Positions 35,328 to 44,420 are shown, numbered from the stretch's first letter. The stretch: 47,649 bases of DNA from RGIG7450 sp045648785 (GCA_045648785.1 JAZROP010000012.1:1-47649); one strand, 5' to 3'. Translations and numbers: made by a program. The notes: generated from the sequence alone by a model not told the origin.

Positions 35328-36760
35328 TGAGATATGAACCGGTAATTGGTATAGAAGTTCATGCAGAGCTTTCTACTGATACAAAAATTTACTGTGGATG
35401 TAAAAATAAGTTTGGCGGTGAAATAAACTCTCATTGCTGTCCTGTTTGTACCGGTATGCCTGGAAGTTTGCCTGTTTTAAACGGAAAGGTTGTTGATTAT
35501 GCTATTAAAGCGGGTCTTGCAATGCATTGCGATATTACTAGAACAAGTAAGCAGGATAGAAAAAACTATTTCTACCCGGACCTGCCAAAAGCATACCAGA
35601 TTTCTCAGTTTGACCTTCCGCTTTGTGTTAACGGCGGGATAGATATTGTTGTTGATGGTGAGAAAAAAAGGATTGGCGTTACAAGAATTCATATTGAAGA
35701 AGATGCCGGTAAATCAATACACGATGCTATTGAGGGAAAAACGCTGCTTGATTACAACAGATGTGGCGTACCCCTTATAGAAATTGTATCCGAGCCGGAT
35801 ATGCGTTCAAGCGCGGATGCAAGAGAATATCTTGATACACTTAAGGCAATACTTCAGTATATAGGTGTTTCAGACTGTAAAATGCAGGAGGGTTCACTCA
35901 GGTGTGATGTCAATGTTTCGATTCGCCCTGAGGGACAAAAAGAATTCGGCGTTAGAACTGAAATGAAAAATGTAAACACCTTCAGCGGTGCGATTAAAGG
36001 CATTGAATACGAAATTAAAAGACAAACTGAAATACTTGAAAATGGCGGAGTAGTTGAGCAGGAAACTCGTCGCTGGGATGATGCATCAGGAACAAGCCTT
36101 CCTCTTCGTTCAAAGGAGGAAGCTCACGATTATCGTTATTTTCCTGAGCCCGACCTTATGCCCATAGTTATTTCTGAGGAGCATATAAAAGAAATTGGCG
36201 ACACAATTCCAGAGCTTCCACATGTAAAGAAACAGAGATATATTGACAGTCTTGGTCTACCTGAGTATGACGCAAGTCAACTTACACAGACCAAGATTGT
36301 GGCAGATTTCTTTGAAAATGTAATGGCATGTGGTGTTGATGCTAAACCTGCTTCAAACTGGATAATGGGCGATGTGTGGGGTATGATGAACGAAAGATAT
36401 CTCACAATGGAAACTCTTCCGTTTACTGCGGAGAGCCTCGCTAAAATGATTAAAAGAATTTCCGATGGTACAATCAGTAATACTGCCGCAAAACAAGTAC
36501 TTGAGTCTATGTTTGAAAACGCTAAAGACCCCGATGTGATTATTGATGAGCTTGGACTTAAGCAGGTTAATGATGAGGGTGCAATAATTGCGATTATTAA
36601 TGAGGTTCTTGTGGCTAATCCAAACTCTGTTACTGACTATAAAAACGGAAAGCAACAGGTTGTAGGATTCCTTGTTGGGCAGGTTATGCGTGCATCTAAA
36701 GGAAAAGCTAATCCGCAGACGGTAAATCAGCTCATAAAAGACGCTCTTTCAAAGCTGTAA
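35327..36760 (+). CDS. gatB: Aspartyl/glutamyl-tRNA amidotransferase subunit B
   Basis: 477-residue subunit that activates mischarged Glu-tRNA(Gln) with ATP and accepts ammonia from GatA. The N-terminal IGIEVHAELST precedes a four-cysteine zinc site (YCGC at 23-25, CCPVC at 37-41). The signature DYNRCGVPLIEIVSEPD is intact. The C-terminal tail domain (GMMNERYLTM onward, ending KGKANPQTVNQLIKDAL) binds tRNA. Overlaps gatA by one base; rnr follows after 13 bp. Confidence 0.97.
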   Translation: MRYEPVIGIEVHAELSTDTKIYCGCKNKFGGEINSHCCPVCTGMPGSLPVLNGKVVDYAIKAGLAMHCDITRTSKQDRKNYFYPDLPKAYQISQFDLPLCVNGGIDIVVDGEKKRIGVTRIHIEEDAGKSIHDAIEGKTLLDYNRCGVPLIEIVSEPDMRSSADAREYLDTLKAILQYIGVSDCKMQEGSLRCDVNVSIRPEGQKEFGVRTEMKNVNTFSGAIKGIEYEIKRQTEILENGGVVEQETRRWDDASGTSLPLRSKEEAHDYRYFPEPDLMPIVISEEHIKEIGDTIPELPHVKKQRYIDSLGLPEYDASQLTQTKIVADFFENVMACGVDAKPASNWIMGDVWGMMNERYLTMETLPFTAESLAKMIKRISDGTISNTAAKQVLESMFENAKDPDVIIDELGLKQVNDEGAIIAIINEVLVANPNSVTDYKNGKQQVVGFLVGQVMRASKGKANPQTVNQLIKDALSKL

Positions 36761-36773
36761 AGGATGATAATAT

Positions 36774-38870
36774 TTGAATCGTAAAGAAAAAATTTCTGCA
36801 TTTATCAGGAGTAAAAATTATATACCGCTTACGATAGATGAAATGGCGGTTATGCTTGATGTTCCACAAAGTGATATGCCCGAGTTTGAAAGTATTTTAA
36901 ATGAAATTATTGAAGATGGGCTTGCCTTTAAATCAAAAAAAGGCAGGCTCATGCCTTCTTCTGCCAAAAATCATACAAAAGGTATTTTCACCGGGAATGA
37001 GAGAGGGTTTGGATTTGTCGCAGTTGGCGAAAATTCAAATGATATTTTTATTCCGTCACCATTTGTGAACGGTGCCATGCATGGAGATACTGTTCTTATT
37101 AAAATTCTATCGCCTGAAAATTCTGAAAAAAGAGCAGAAGGTAAAGTAATTAAAATTGTTGAGAGGGCAAATAAAACAGTTGTATGTACCCTGATTAAGA
37201 AATTTAAAGGATTTGAGGCTGTTGCAGACAATAAAAAAATCTGTCACAGAATAAGAATCCCCTTTGGTAAAATGCTTGAGGCAAGAAAAGGAGATAAAGT
37301 TGTTGTCGAAATAACATCATATCCCACAGGGTCCCGCCCGGCAGAGGGTAAAGTAAGAGATGTTTTAGGTAAAGCAGATACTCCGGAAACAGCCAGAAAA
37401 AGCGTTATGGTCACATATGGACTGCCTGAGGATTTTTCCAAAGCTGTTTTTCATGAGGCAGAACAAATTTCTGATAATGTTGAAGAGACAGAATTAAATA
37501 AAAGACGAGACCTGAGAGATAAAATTATCTTTACTATTGATGGTGCAGATGCAAAAGACCTTGACGATGCTGTTTCTGTTGAAAAAGATGATAAAGGCAA
37601 TTTTGTTTTAGGTGTCCATATTGCGGATGTAACACATTATGTAAAAGAGGGAAGCGCAATTAACGCAGAAGCCATTAAAAGGGGCACCAGCGTATATCTT
37701 GCGGGTAGTGTAATACCAATGTTGCCAAAAAAGCTTTCAAACGGAATTTGCAGCTTGAATCATGGCGTTGACAGACTAACTCTTTCAGTTGAAATGACGG
37801 TAAATCAAAAAGGTGAAATAATTGCTCATGATATATTTGAGTCTGTGATTAACACAACAGAAAGAATGACCTATGATGATGTGACGGCAATTCTTGACGG
37901 AGATAAAAAACTTACAGATAAATATATTAAGATTGTTCCGACACTTTTTGAAATGAAAAAACTTGCTGAAATTTTCAGGAATAAACGAATGAATGAGGGC
38001 AGCATAGATTTTGATTTTCCGGAAACTAAACTTCTTTTTGATGAAAAAGGTAATGTAGTTAATATCACAAAATATAATTACACATTTGCAAATATAATCA
38101 TTGAAGAATTTATGCTGGCAGCAAACCGTACTGTTGCAGAACATTTTTTCTGGCTTGATGAACCTTTCGTATATCGAAATCATGAAAAACCGTCTGAGGA
38201 AAAAATGGCTGAATTTTTTAAGCTCTGTAGTTTCTTCAATATTGTTGTTAAGGATAAGGCTGATAATGTTCACTCAAAAACGTTACAAACAATTCTTAGC
38301 AAAGTTAATGATACATCAGCACAGCCAATTATTGCAAATACAATGCTTAGAAGTATGATGAAAGCTAAATATTCTACAGATAATCTTGGTCATTTTGGAC
38401 TAAACGAAAAGTATTACTGCCATTTTACTTCGCCAATACGCCGTCTTGCCGACCTTGCCATTCATAGAATTATAAAAAGTCATATACACGGTAGAAATAA
38501 AAACTTTTCCGATTTTGCAACGCTTGCGGCAAAGAATGCAACCGACAGAGAAATCATAGCTGAGGAGGCTGAAAATCTGTCAAAGAAAATCATTACAGCA
38601 CAATATATGTATGATTATGTCGGAGAAGAATTTGAGGCTAAAGTTGTTTCTATTACTCAAAGCGGCTTTTTTGTTGAACTTGAAAATTCAGTGCAGGGAC
38701 GGGTTTCTTTGTCGGATTTATATGATTTCTACACATATAACGAAAACACTTTTTCACTTGTTTCAGATAGTAAAGAATATAAAATCGGCGACAAAGTTAA
38801 TGTGGTTTTGACTCGTGCCGATAAAATTTCCGGTGAAATAGATTTTATACCTACAGATGAAATAAATTAA
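36774..38870 (+). CDS. rnr: Ribonuclease R
   Basis: 698-residue 3'-5' exoribonuclease that digests structured RNA. Domains: N-terminal winged helix (about 1-60), two cold-shock domains (about 65-220), RNB catalytic domain with the acidic cluster DGADAKDLDDAVSV, and a C-terminal S1 domain (from about 620, FEAKVVSITQSGFFVELE). TTG start, with AGGATG about 8 nt upstream. No in-frame ATG fits a ribosome site. It ends the ligA-gatCAB-rnr run at a strong terminator. Unlike many Clostridia, smpB does not follow it. Confidence 0.95.
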   Translation: MNRKEKISAFIRSKNYIPLTIDEMAVMLDVPQSDMPEFESILNEIIEDGLAFKSKKGRLMPSSAKNHTKGIFTGNERGFGFVAVGENSNDIFIPSPFVNGAMHGDTVLIKILSPENSEKRAEGKVIKIVERANKTVVCTLIKKFKGFEAVADNKKICHRIRIPFGKMLEARKGDKVVVEITSYPTGSRPAEGKVRDVLGKADTPETARKSVMVTYGLPEDFSKAVFHEAEQISDNVEETELNKRRDLRDKIIFTIDGADAKDLDDAVSVEKDDKGNFVLGVHIADVTHYVKEGSAINAEAIKRGTSVYLAGSVIPMLPKKLSNGICSLNHGVDRLTLSVEMTVNQKGEIIAHDIFESVINTTERMTYDDVTAILDGDKKLTDKYIKIVPTLFEMKKLAEIFRNKRMNEGSIDFDFPETKLLFDEKGNVVNITKYNYTFANIIIEEFMLAANRTVAEHFFWLDEPFVYRNHEKPSEEKMAEFFKLCSFFNIVVKDKADNVHSKTLQTILSKVNDTSAQPIIANTMLRSMMKAKYSTDNLGHFGLNEKYYCHFTSPIRRLADLAIHRIIKSHIHGRNKNFSDFATLAAKNATDREIIAEEAENLSKKIITAQYMYDYVGEEFEAKVVSITQSGFFVELENSVQGRVSLSDLYDFYTYNENTFSLVSDSKEYKIGDKVNVVLTRADKISGEIDFIPTDEIN

Positions 38871-38899
38871 AAGCTATGGAGATTGCTCTCCATAGCTTT
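38870..38899. terminator. Bidirectional terminator between rnr and yitT
   Basis: A perfect 13-bp stem AAAGCTATGGAGA/TCTCCATAGCTTT (38870-38882 with 38887-38899) has a TTGC loop and T runs on both strands, between convergent genes. Confidence 0.93.
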
Positions 38900-39772
38900 T
38901 TATATTTCTGCCTTGAACCCCTTTCCGCTTATATCACTTGTACTGTTGACTATAATAAAGGATTTTGGATCTATTCCCTTAACATAGTTTTTTAGCTGAA
39001 TTGTCTGACGACGATTTAAAGCAGTTAAAATTACACTTTTTTTATCTTTGTCGTATGCGCCATGATACGAATCACTTAATGTGGCGGTCTTTTTTAATGT
39101 TTGAGTAATAAAATCAGCAACTGCGGTTTCAAATTCGGGGGAGGTTATGACTGTAAGATACTTTGACATATTTATATTTTGAAGGATATTATTCATTAAA
39201 ACAGTTTTTGCAATGAAAGCAAGGATTGAATATAGCCATGTTTCAATACCAAAAACAAAAACACACAGCATCACGATTGCAATATCGGCAATGAAAAGTG
39301 ATTTAGAAATGTTTGCATATGTATATTTTTTAATTATCATAGCAACTATATCCGTACCACCGGTTGATGCCTCGCAGTCAAACAATAGTGCTGATCCGGC
39401 AGCCGGAAGAAGTATCGCAAAGGCGAGTTCAAGCATGGGCTGAGTAGTGAGTGGCTTTGTAAGAGGAATAATTTTTTCTAATATAAAAACAAGAAATGAC
39501 ATTAATAGACAGCAGTAAACAGTTTTAACCCCAAAATCCTTGCCGATTATTAAAAATCCAAATAGTAGCAGTGTAACATTTATAATAAGAATAAAACTTC
39601 CTGCAGTCATATTTTCTGATATAGCACCAAGAATAACAGAAATTCCACTTACGCCACCGGTAGAAAATTTGTTAGGCAGTTTAAAAAAATATATACCTGC
39701 AGTTGTAAGCAGAGTCCCTAGGGTCATTGTAAAAAATGTTCTCAAATTATTCTTCAAAGTATATATCACCAT
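38900..39772 (-). CDS. YitT-family membrane protein
   Basis: 290 residues. Five or so transmembrane helices (about 1-200) are followed by a soluble DUF2179-type domain (about 215-290, with KYLTVITSPEFETAVADFI and SVILTALNRRQTIQLKNYV). The family signature PNKFSTGGVSGISVIL is near the N-terminus. The role of YitT proteins is not settled; transport has been proposed. The start at 39772 is chosen because the promoter at 39792-39820 lies between it and the longer in-frame start at 39847, which would therefore not be transcribed. Confidence 0.9.
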   Translation of the reverse strand: MVIYTLKNNLRTFFTMTLGTLLTTAGIYFFKLPNKFSTGGVSGISVILGAISENMTAGSFILIINVTLLLFGFLIIGKDFGVKTVYCCLLMSFLVFILEKIIPLTKPLTTQPMLELAFAILLPAAGSALLFDCEASTGGTDIVAMIIKKYTYANISKSLFIADIAIVMLCVFVFGIETWLYSILAFIAKTVLMNNILQNINMSKYLTVITSPEFETAVADFITQTLKKTATLSDSYHGAYDKDKKSVILTALNRRQTIQLKNYVKGIDPKSFIIVNSTSDISGKGFKAEI

Positions 39773-39791
39773 TTCTTTAAAATTCTCTACA

Positions 39792-39820
39792 ATTATAATA
39801 CTTAATCCATAATATGTAAA
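39792..39820 (-). promoter_or_regulatory. Promoter of the yitT-like gene
   Basis: Minus strand: -35 TTTACA (39815-39820), 17-bp spacer and consensus -10 TATAAT (39792-39797). It is divergent from the lysR promoter, with 18 bp between the two -35 boxes. Confidence 0.72.
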
Positions 39821-39838
39821 ACACTTTTTATATGATGT

Positions 39839-39867
39839 TTGACACAATTAAATGATTGTGATAAAAT
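39839..39867 (+). promoter_or_regulatory. lysR promoter with internal palindrome
   Basis: Consensus -35 TTGACA (39839-39844), 17-bp spacer and -10 TAAAAT (39862-39867). A perfect inverted repeat CACAAT-TAAATG-ATTGTG (39843-39860) fills the spacer. It is a plausible operator for self-repression, by the LysR protein itself or another factor. Confidence 0.7.
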
Positions 39868-39898
39868 TTAATTATTAAAACAAAAAGGTTGTGAAAAA

Positions 39899-40804
39899 AT
39901 GATTAATCTTTTAAATTTAAAATATTTTGTTATGGTGGCAGAAGAAGGGAATATAACAAGAGTTGCTGAAAAAGAACATATTTCCCAGCAGTCGCTTAGT
40001 AATCATATTAAAAAAATGGAAGATGTTCTTGCGGTCAAACTTTTTGACAGAACAGGAGGACTATCACTTACTTATGCCGGTGAGAGATATTATAATTATG
40101 CTGCCGAGGTTTTAAGGCTCACAAACGAAGTGGAAAGCGAACTCAGTGACCTTAAAGATACAAAACAGGGGACACTTAGAATTGGTATTTCATACACTAG
40201 GGGAAGTGCGTTTCTTCCAAAAATTCTGCCGTCATTTTGCAAGAAATACCCTCACGTAAATCTAGTCATAACGGAAAATAATTCACAGGTACTCGAGGAT
40301 TATCTGCAGCGTGGGCATATTGATTTATATATTGCCACTGATCTGAAAAAAAGAGCATCCATTGAAAAAGTTGATTTGTGTCACGAAAAACTTTATCTTG
40401 TTGTTCCCAAAGAATTTCTCGGGACTGATGTCCCCGATATTTTTACTAAAGAGGAGAGCATTGAAAATTTTAAAAATTATAATTTTCTTATGCTTACAAA
40501 GGCAAATAGAATAAGAAAAACGGTTGATGAATACCTTGAAATTACTGGGCAAAGTATTAATATAGCTCTTGAAACGGAAAATATCGAAACCCTATACCAG
40601 CTTGTTTGCAAAGGTATGGGGATAACAGTATATTCTGAAATGTTTATGGAAAAACATTTTGAAAAAAAGAATCTCCCCGTATCGTTTATACCGATAAAGG
40701 GAGAGTTGTTTAAAAGCACATTATCAATAGGCTATAATAAAACAAAATATTTGTCATCAGCCGCAAAGGAATTTATCCAAGAGGCGAAATTAAATCTTTT
40801 ATAA
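39899..40804 (+). CDS. LysR-family transcriptional regulator
   Basis: 301 residues. The N-terminal winged helix-turn-helix (about 1-65: NLKYFVMVAEEGNITRVAEK, HISQQSLSNHIKKMEDVL) is followed by a periplasmic-binding-like sensor domain (about 90-300, from TLRIGISYTRGSAFLP). Members usually regulate a divergent neighbour, here the yitT-like gene. The effector is unknown. AAAGG lies upstream of the ATG. Its 3' end overlaps the convergent tcdA gene by 32 bp. Confidence 0.93.
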   Translation: MINLLNLKYFVMVAEEGNITRVAEKEHISQQSLSNHIKKMEDVLAVKLFDRTGGLSLTYAGERYYNYAAEVLRLTNEVESELSDLKDTKQGTLRIGISYTRGSAFLPKILPSFCKKYPHVNLVITENNSQVLEDYLQRGHIDLYIATDLKKRASIEKVDLCHEKLYLVVPKEFLGTDVPDIFTKEESIENFKNYNFLMLTKANRIRKTVDEYLEITGQSINIALETENIETLYQLVCKGMGITVYSEMFMEKHFEKKNLPVSFIPIKGELFKSTLSIGYNKTKYLSSAAKEFIQEAKLNLL

Positions 40805-41459
40805 CCTCTGATGCAATTAAAAGTCCAGCAGCTGATGGGACAAAGGATATGCTTGGTATTATCTCACTTGATTTCACTGGCTTTTCGGGTGAAAAGACAA
40901 CCTTAAGATTATATATTTTCCTGTCTTTAAGCTCCTTGCGGATTACCTTTGCGAGGGGACAAGTGTGAGTTTTTTTTATGTCGGTCACTTCAAATAGTGA
41001 TGGATTTAATTTTCCGCCTGTGCCCATGCAGCTTATTATGGGAACATTTGCCTTTTTTGCCATTTCAATTAAAAGAAGTTTTGAGGTAACAGTATCTATC
41101 GCATCAATAATATAGTCAAAGTTTTCAAAGTCAAACTTATCGGCAGTCTCTTCGTTATAAAACATGCAAAGCGCGTCAACGGCTGCATTCGGATTTATAT
41201 CTGATATCCTTTTTTTCGTAATCTCTGCTTTTGGTTGACCAATGGTTGAGTGAAGTGCGATAAGTTGACGATTAATATTAGTTGGGTCAACAACATCTTT
41301 ATCAACAAGTGTAATATGTCCGACTCCACATCTCGCAATTGCTTCTGTTACATAAGAACCAACGCCCCCAACGCCAAAGATGGCGACATGTTTATTTGTA
41401 AGCGTTTTCATGGCATTTTCGCCAATTAAAAGCTCTGTTCGTGAAAATATATTGTCCAT
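40773..41459 (-). CDS. tcdA: tRNA threonylcarbamoyladenosine dehydratase (TcdA/CsdL)
   Basis: 228-residue E1-like enzyme that uses ATP to cyclise t6A37 in tRNA to ct6A. ATP motif FGVGGVGSYVTEAIARCG is near residue 30, followed by LVDKDVVDPTNINRQ. CMGTGGKLNP and the late KPVKSSEIIPSISFVPS complete the family pattern. The start at 41459 follows CCGGAGGAA. The longer in-frame start (41507) would lie inside the -35 box. The family is close to MoeB/ThiF, but the genomic neighbours carry no sulphur-carrier genes. Confidence 0.9.
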   Translation of the reverse strand: MDNIFSRTELLIGENAMKTLTNKHVAIFGVGGVGSYVTEAIARCGVGHITLVDKDVVDPTNINRQLIALHSTIGQPKAEITKKRISDINPNAAVDALCMFYNEETADKFDFENFDYIIDAIDTVTSKLLLIEMAKKANVPIISCMGTGGKLNPSLFEVTDIKKTHTCPLAKVIRKELKDRKIYNLKVVFSPEKPVKSSEIIPSISFVPSAAGLLIASEVIKDLISPLG

Positions 41460-41478
41460 AAAATTTCCTCCGGTTACA

Positions 41479-41507
41479 ATTATATCCCATAAGGAAATAA
41501 AAGTCAA
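41479..41507 (-). promoter_or_regulatory. Promoter of tcdA
   Basis: Minus strand: -35 TTGACT (41502-41507), 17-bp spacer and consensus -10 TATAAT (41479-41484). Confidence 0.75.
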
Positions 41508-41542
41508 TAAAATGGTTAGACTATTCGCTAGAGGTGATTATT

Positions 41543-41971
41543 GTGTTAGGAGTAATTTTTAGTATAATTGCGGGAGCAGCAATGAGTTTTCAAGGAGTAA
41601 TGAATACAAGACTTGGGGATAAAATAGGTTTGTATGAGGCAAATGCTTTTGTTCAGTTTATTGGATTTCTATTATCTGTTGTTGCGTTGTTAATAATGGG
41701 AAATGGTGACCTCAGAGGTATTTTTCAAATGGACAAGTGGTATCTGCTTGGTGGCGTACTTGCAATTGTAATAACAATTTCTGTTATGTTAGGCATTGGT
41801 AACCTTTCGCCGACTATTGCAATTTCAATAATACTTATTTCGCAACTGACTGTTGCGGCTGTGATTGATGCTTTTGGCATTTTAGGTAGCCAGAGGATTG
41901 TTTTTCACTGGACAAAATTTGCCGGACTCGGACTTATGATTGGCGGAGTGGTCCTGTTTAAAATACAATAA
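41543..41971 (+). CDS. Small DMT-type membrane protein (DUF606/YdcZ family)
   Basis: 142 residues with about four or five transmembrane helices. GAAMSFQGVMNTRLGDKIG near the N-terminus and the late GLGLMIGGVVLF are typical of the DUF606 half-size drug/metabolite-transporter-like family. GTG start at 41543, with AGAGGTG a few bases upstream; a second GTG at 41534 overlaps that ribosome site. Such proteins probably work as dimers. The substrate is unknown. A terminator follows immediately. Confidence 0.82.
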   Translation: MLGVIFSIIAGAAMSFQGVMNTRLGDKIGLYEANAFVQFIGFLLSVVALLIMGNGDLRGIFQMDKWYLLGGVLAIVITISVMLGIGNLSPTIAISIILISQLTVAAVIDAFGILGSQRIVFHWTKFAGLGLMIGGVVLFKIQ

Positions 41972-42000
41972 AAAAGGTCACGCAAACTGCGTGACCTTTT
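41972..42000. terminator. Bidirectional terminator after the DMT gene
   Basis: A perfect 13-bp stem AAAAGGTCACGCA/TGCGTGACCTTTT (41972-41984 with 41988-42000) with an AAC loop separates convergent genes. Confidence 0.94.
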
Positions 42001-42012
42001 AGGTTTGCATAA

Positions 42013-43788
42013 TTATTTATTTACAATAATAAGTGTTGCTTCAACAGCACCGGATGTAGCTGTACCAAATACAGTAATGGAGTCACCGGCTTTAATCTGT
42101 TTAACAGTCATTGAAAGACCGGAGTTGTCCTGAACTTTTGCACCTTTTGTAAAGATGAGTGACGTGGAATCAACCAGTTTAATATATCCGTAGGAAGATT
42201 CAACATTTTCAACTACACCTGTAATGTTTGTACTTGAAGCAGTTGATGCTACAAGTGAAATTTCTGTAATTGTTTTGCCCTCAATTACAAGGTCGATAGT
42301 ATCTCCAAGTCTAAGATCGTAAATTGAATTTCCGTCTTGTGCAACCTTGATTTTAGCATTTCGAGCAAGGTAATATGTCACTTCGTCGCCATCAACACTA
42401 ACAGTAAGAGAAGGGGTGTTTGAAATAAGAATTTTAGCAATTGTACCAGTTTCTTTTACTGTAGTACTTGTTGCAGAAACTTCGCTAATCAGACCGTAAA
42501 CAAGAGTAAGTTTAACTCTGTCACCAGCTGCAATATCAGAAAGATCAACAACTTTGCTGTTTCGTCTTACTACTACAGTATCAGCGGCAGTATAAGAAAT
42601 AATTTCATCGTCAATTTCAACATTGAGTGTAAATTCAGGTTCGAGAGTGATGGAATCTACAACACCGCTTACAACAACAGTTTTGTCTTCAGCCTGAATG
42701 TGAATAACCTTGCCGGCTTTTATGCTTGCGGAAATGTAATCAGTTTTAACAAGATCGCTCACGGAGCTTGCTTTATCATTTTTGGTAACAGTTACTGAAG
42801 TTGAAATTGGGTAACTTTCTGATTTGTTTGTTTTCGCATCTTTAATGAGGATTGCAGTTGCATCTTCATATACTTCGTAACCATTATATATACCTGTAAC
42901 GGTTGTTTCAAATGCTGAGGATATGCCTTCAACAAAAATTACATCAGCTCCGCTAAAGGTAACTCTTACTTTTGTGCCTGCACTAAAATCGGAAATTTTT
43001 GCTACAGAACCATCTAAAACGGCAGGAACTTTTGCATCAACTGTATATGTTACATTTTCATCTGCGTCAGAGGTGAGTCTGAGGGAAGAAGATGATGCAT
43101 CAAAGCGAAGCATGCTGCCTTCAGCAAATTCATAATCGAGAACAGGTATAATTCTATAAAGAAGTGTAGCAATCATAGCTCTTGTAAGCTTTTCATTTGG
43201 AGCAAAAAGATTTTCGCCCATGCCATTCATAATACCTTTATCGCAAACATAGTTTACATATGCTTTGGAAGTTGCGGGAATATCAGCCATGTCTTCAAAT
43301 GAAATTTTAATTTCAGCTGATTCAACTGCTGCAAGATCTCTTTCAAATACCTTTGTTAAAAGTACAGCGGCTTCATATCTTTTAAGCGGGTGAGTTGCTT
43401 CTGTGTTGGAAGCATAAATCGCAAGATCATCAGCAGTAAGAATACCTCTGTAAAGGAGATAGCTTATTTCATCTTTGTAAGGAGTTTCAAGTTCGGCTAA
43501 AGTTTCTGCATAAATATCTGATGCAATTTCAATATATTCAGCAGAAGATTTCTCAGTAAAACCAAGTACTCTTGCTATAAGAATAAGTGCTTCCTGCTTT
43601 GTTACAGCGTTATCAGGACGGAATGAGCCGTCTTCATAACCTTTTATAAGACCTGAGTCTGCCATTTCTTCGACGGCAGTTTTTGCCCAGGAAAGTCGTT
43701 CTTCGTTCATATCATCAAAAGCAAACGCGCCCATTTGAGTGAACAAAAGAGCTATAACGAGGATAACTGATAAAATAGTTTTTTTCAT
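42013..43788 (-). CDS. S-layer protein with N-terminal SLH domains and tandem beta repeats
   Basis: 591-residue exported protein. Start 43788 follows GGAGG and gives a signal peptide (MKKTILSVILVIALLF, cut near AFAF). Three SLH repeats lie at about residues 27-75, 95-150 and 160-215 (GLIKGYEDGSFRPDNAVTK; GIMNGMGENLFAPNEKLTR). The rest is a series of divergent ~70-residue beta units that recur as VTGI/VSGV/TGTIA/ITGVV starts followed by a G-D-x-[IV] turn, in the style of DUF5666-like domains. SLH binding to the wall polymer plus tandem beta units suggests an S-layer or scaffold component. No enzyme motif was seen. Confidence 0.88.
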   Translation of the reverse strand: MKKTILSVILVIALLFTQMGAFAFDDMNEERLSWAKTAVEEMADSGLIKGYEDGSFRPDNAVTKQEALILIARVLGFTEKSSAEYIEIASDIYAETLAELETPYKDEISYLLYRGILTADDLAIYASNTEATHPLKRYEAAVLLTKVFERDLAAVESAEIKISFEDMADIPATSKAYVNYVCDKGIMNGMGENLFAPNEKLTRAMIATLLYRIIPVLDYEFAEGSMLRFDASSSSLRLTSDADENVTYTVDAKVPAVLDGSVAKISDFSAGTKVRVTFSGADVIFVEGISSAFETTVTGIYNGYEVYEDATAILIKDAKTNKSESYPISTSVTVTKNDKASSVSDLVKTDYISASIKAGKVIHIQAEDKTVVVSGVVDSITLEPEFTLNVEIDDEIISYTAADTVVVRRNSKVVDLSDIAAGDRVKLTLVYGLISEVSATSTTVKETGTIAKILISNTPSLTVSVDGDEVTYYLARNAKIKVAQDGNSIYDLRLGDTIDLVIEGKTITEISLVASTASSTNITGVVENVESSYGYIKLVDSTSLIFTKGAKVQDNSGLSMTVKQIKAGDSITVFGTATSGAVEATLIIVNK

Positions 43789-43801
43789 AAGAACCTCCAT
43801 C

Positions 43802-43869
43802 TGCGGTAACCGCAATGTATTTATTATTCTCCTAAAATAAATCATATCATAAAAATCTTTCTATTTCAA
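43802..43869 (-). promoter_or_regulatory. Promoter and leader palindrome of the SLH gene
   Basis: Minus strand: -35 TTGAAA (43864-43869), 17-bp spacer and -10 TATGAT (43841-43846). In the leader just before the ribosome site lies a 13-bp palindrome TGCGGTTACCGCA (43802-43814), perhaps an operator or a small hairpin affecting translation. Confidence 0.65.
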
Positions 43870-43943
43870 GATAATTTTACAAAAAACACAAAATGTAATG
43901 AAATTGTAAAATAAATACCCGAATTATATACAATATCTAGTGA

Positions 43944-43972
43944 TTGACTTTTTTGGTAAAATTTGTTATAAT
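43944..43972 (+). promoter_or_regulatory. Promoter of the AbrB-type gene
   Basis: -35 TTGACT (43944-43949), 17-bp spacer and consensus -10 TATAAT (43967-43972). Strong housekeeping-type promoter. Confidence 0.8.
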
Positions 43973-44021
43973 AATAAAACATTTTAGATGAATATTGAAA
44001 AATTTTAATAGGAGAAAATAC

Positions 44022-44420
44022 ATGAAATCAACAGGAATTGTCAGAAGAGTTGACCAGCTTGGCCGAATTGTTATACCAAAAGAATTAAGAAAAGCTTTAG
44101 ATATTAAAGAAATAATTGATTCACTTGAAATTTATCACGATTCAGGGAAGATAGTTCTCAGAAAACTTGTTGGAAATGAAAAATCAGGTATCTCACGAAA
44201 GGTTGACCAACTTGGTAGAATTGTTATTCCCGTAGAACTGAGAAGAAATCTAGATATTTACGAGGAACGGGATTCGCTTGAAGTGTTTATTGATGATGAG
44301 AGAATTATTTTGAAGAAATATGCACCGGCTTGTGTTTTTTGTTCAAATGCGGGAAATGTTTTCTCTTTTAAAGGGAAAAACATTTGTCTTAATTGCCTTG
44401 ATGAACTGAAAGAAATATAA
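44022..44420 (+). CDS. AbrB-type regulator with two tandem DNA-binding domains and a zinc finger
   Basis: 132 residues. Two SpoVT/AbrB swapped-hairpin domains follow one another: residues 1-48 (TGIVRRVDQLGRIVIPKELR) and about 54-100 (GISRKVDQLGRIVIPVELRR). A C-terminal C-x2-C...C-x2-C ribbon (CVFC, CLNC) comes last. The usual clostridial AbrB relative is ~80 residues with one such domain plus the same zinc tail, so this looks like an internal domain duplication. AbrB proteins act at the transition to stationary phase and sporulation. AGGAG lies 7 nt before this ATG; the TTG at 43995 has no ribosome site. Own promoter and terminator. Confidence 0.92.
   Translation: MKSTGIVRRVDQLGRIVIPKELRKALDIKEIIDSLEIYHDSGKIVLRKLVGNEKSGISRKVDQLGRIVIPVELRRNLDIYEERDSLEVFIDDERIILKKYAPACVFCSNAGNVFSFKGKNICLNCLDELKEI

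Noticed and set aside
37785..38273. Antisense reading frame of 162 codons inside rnr
   Set aside because: It lies wholly within the conserved RNB domain, has no ribosome site and its composition is that of a reverse-strand shadow.
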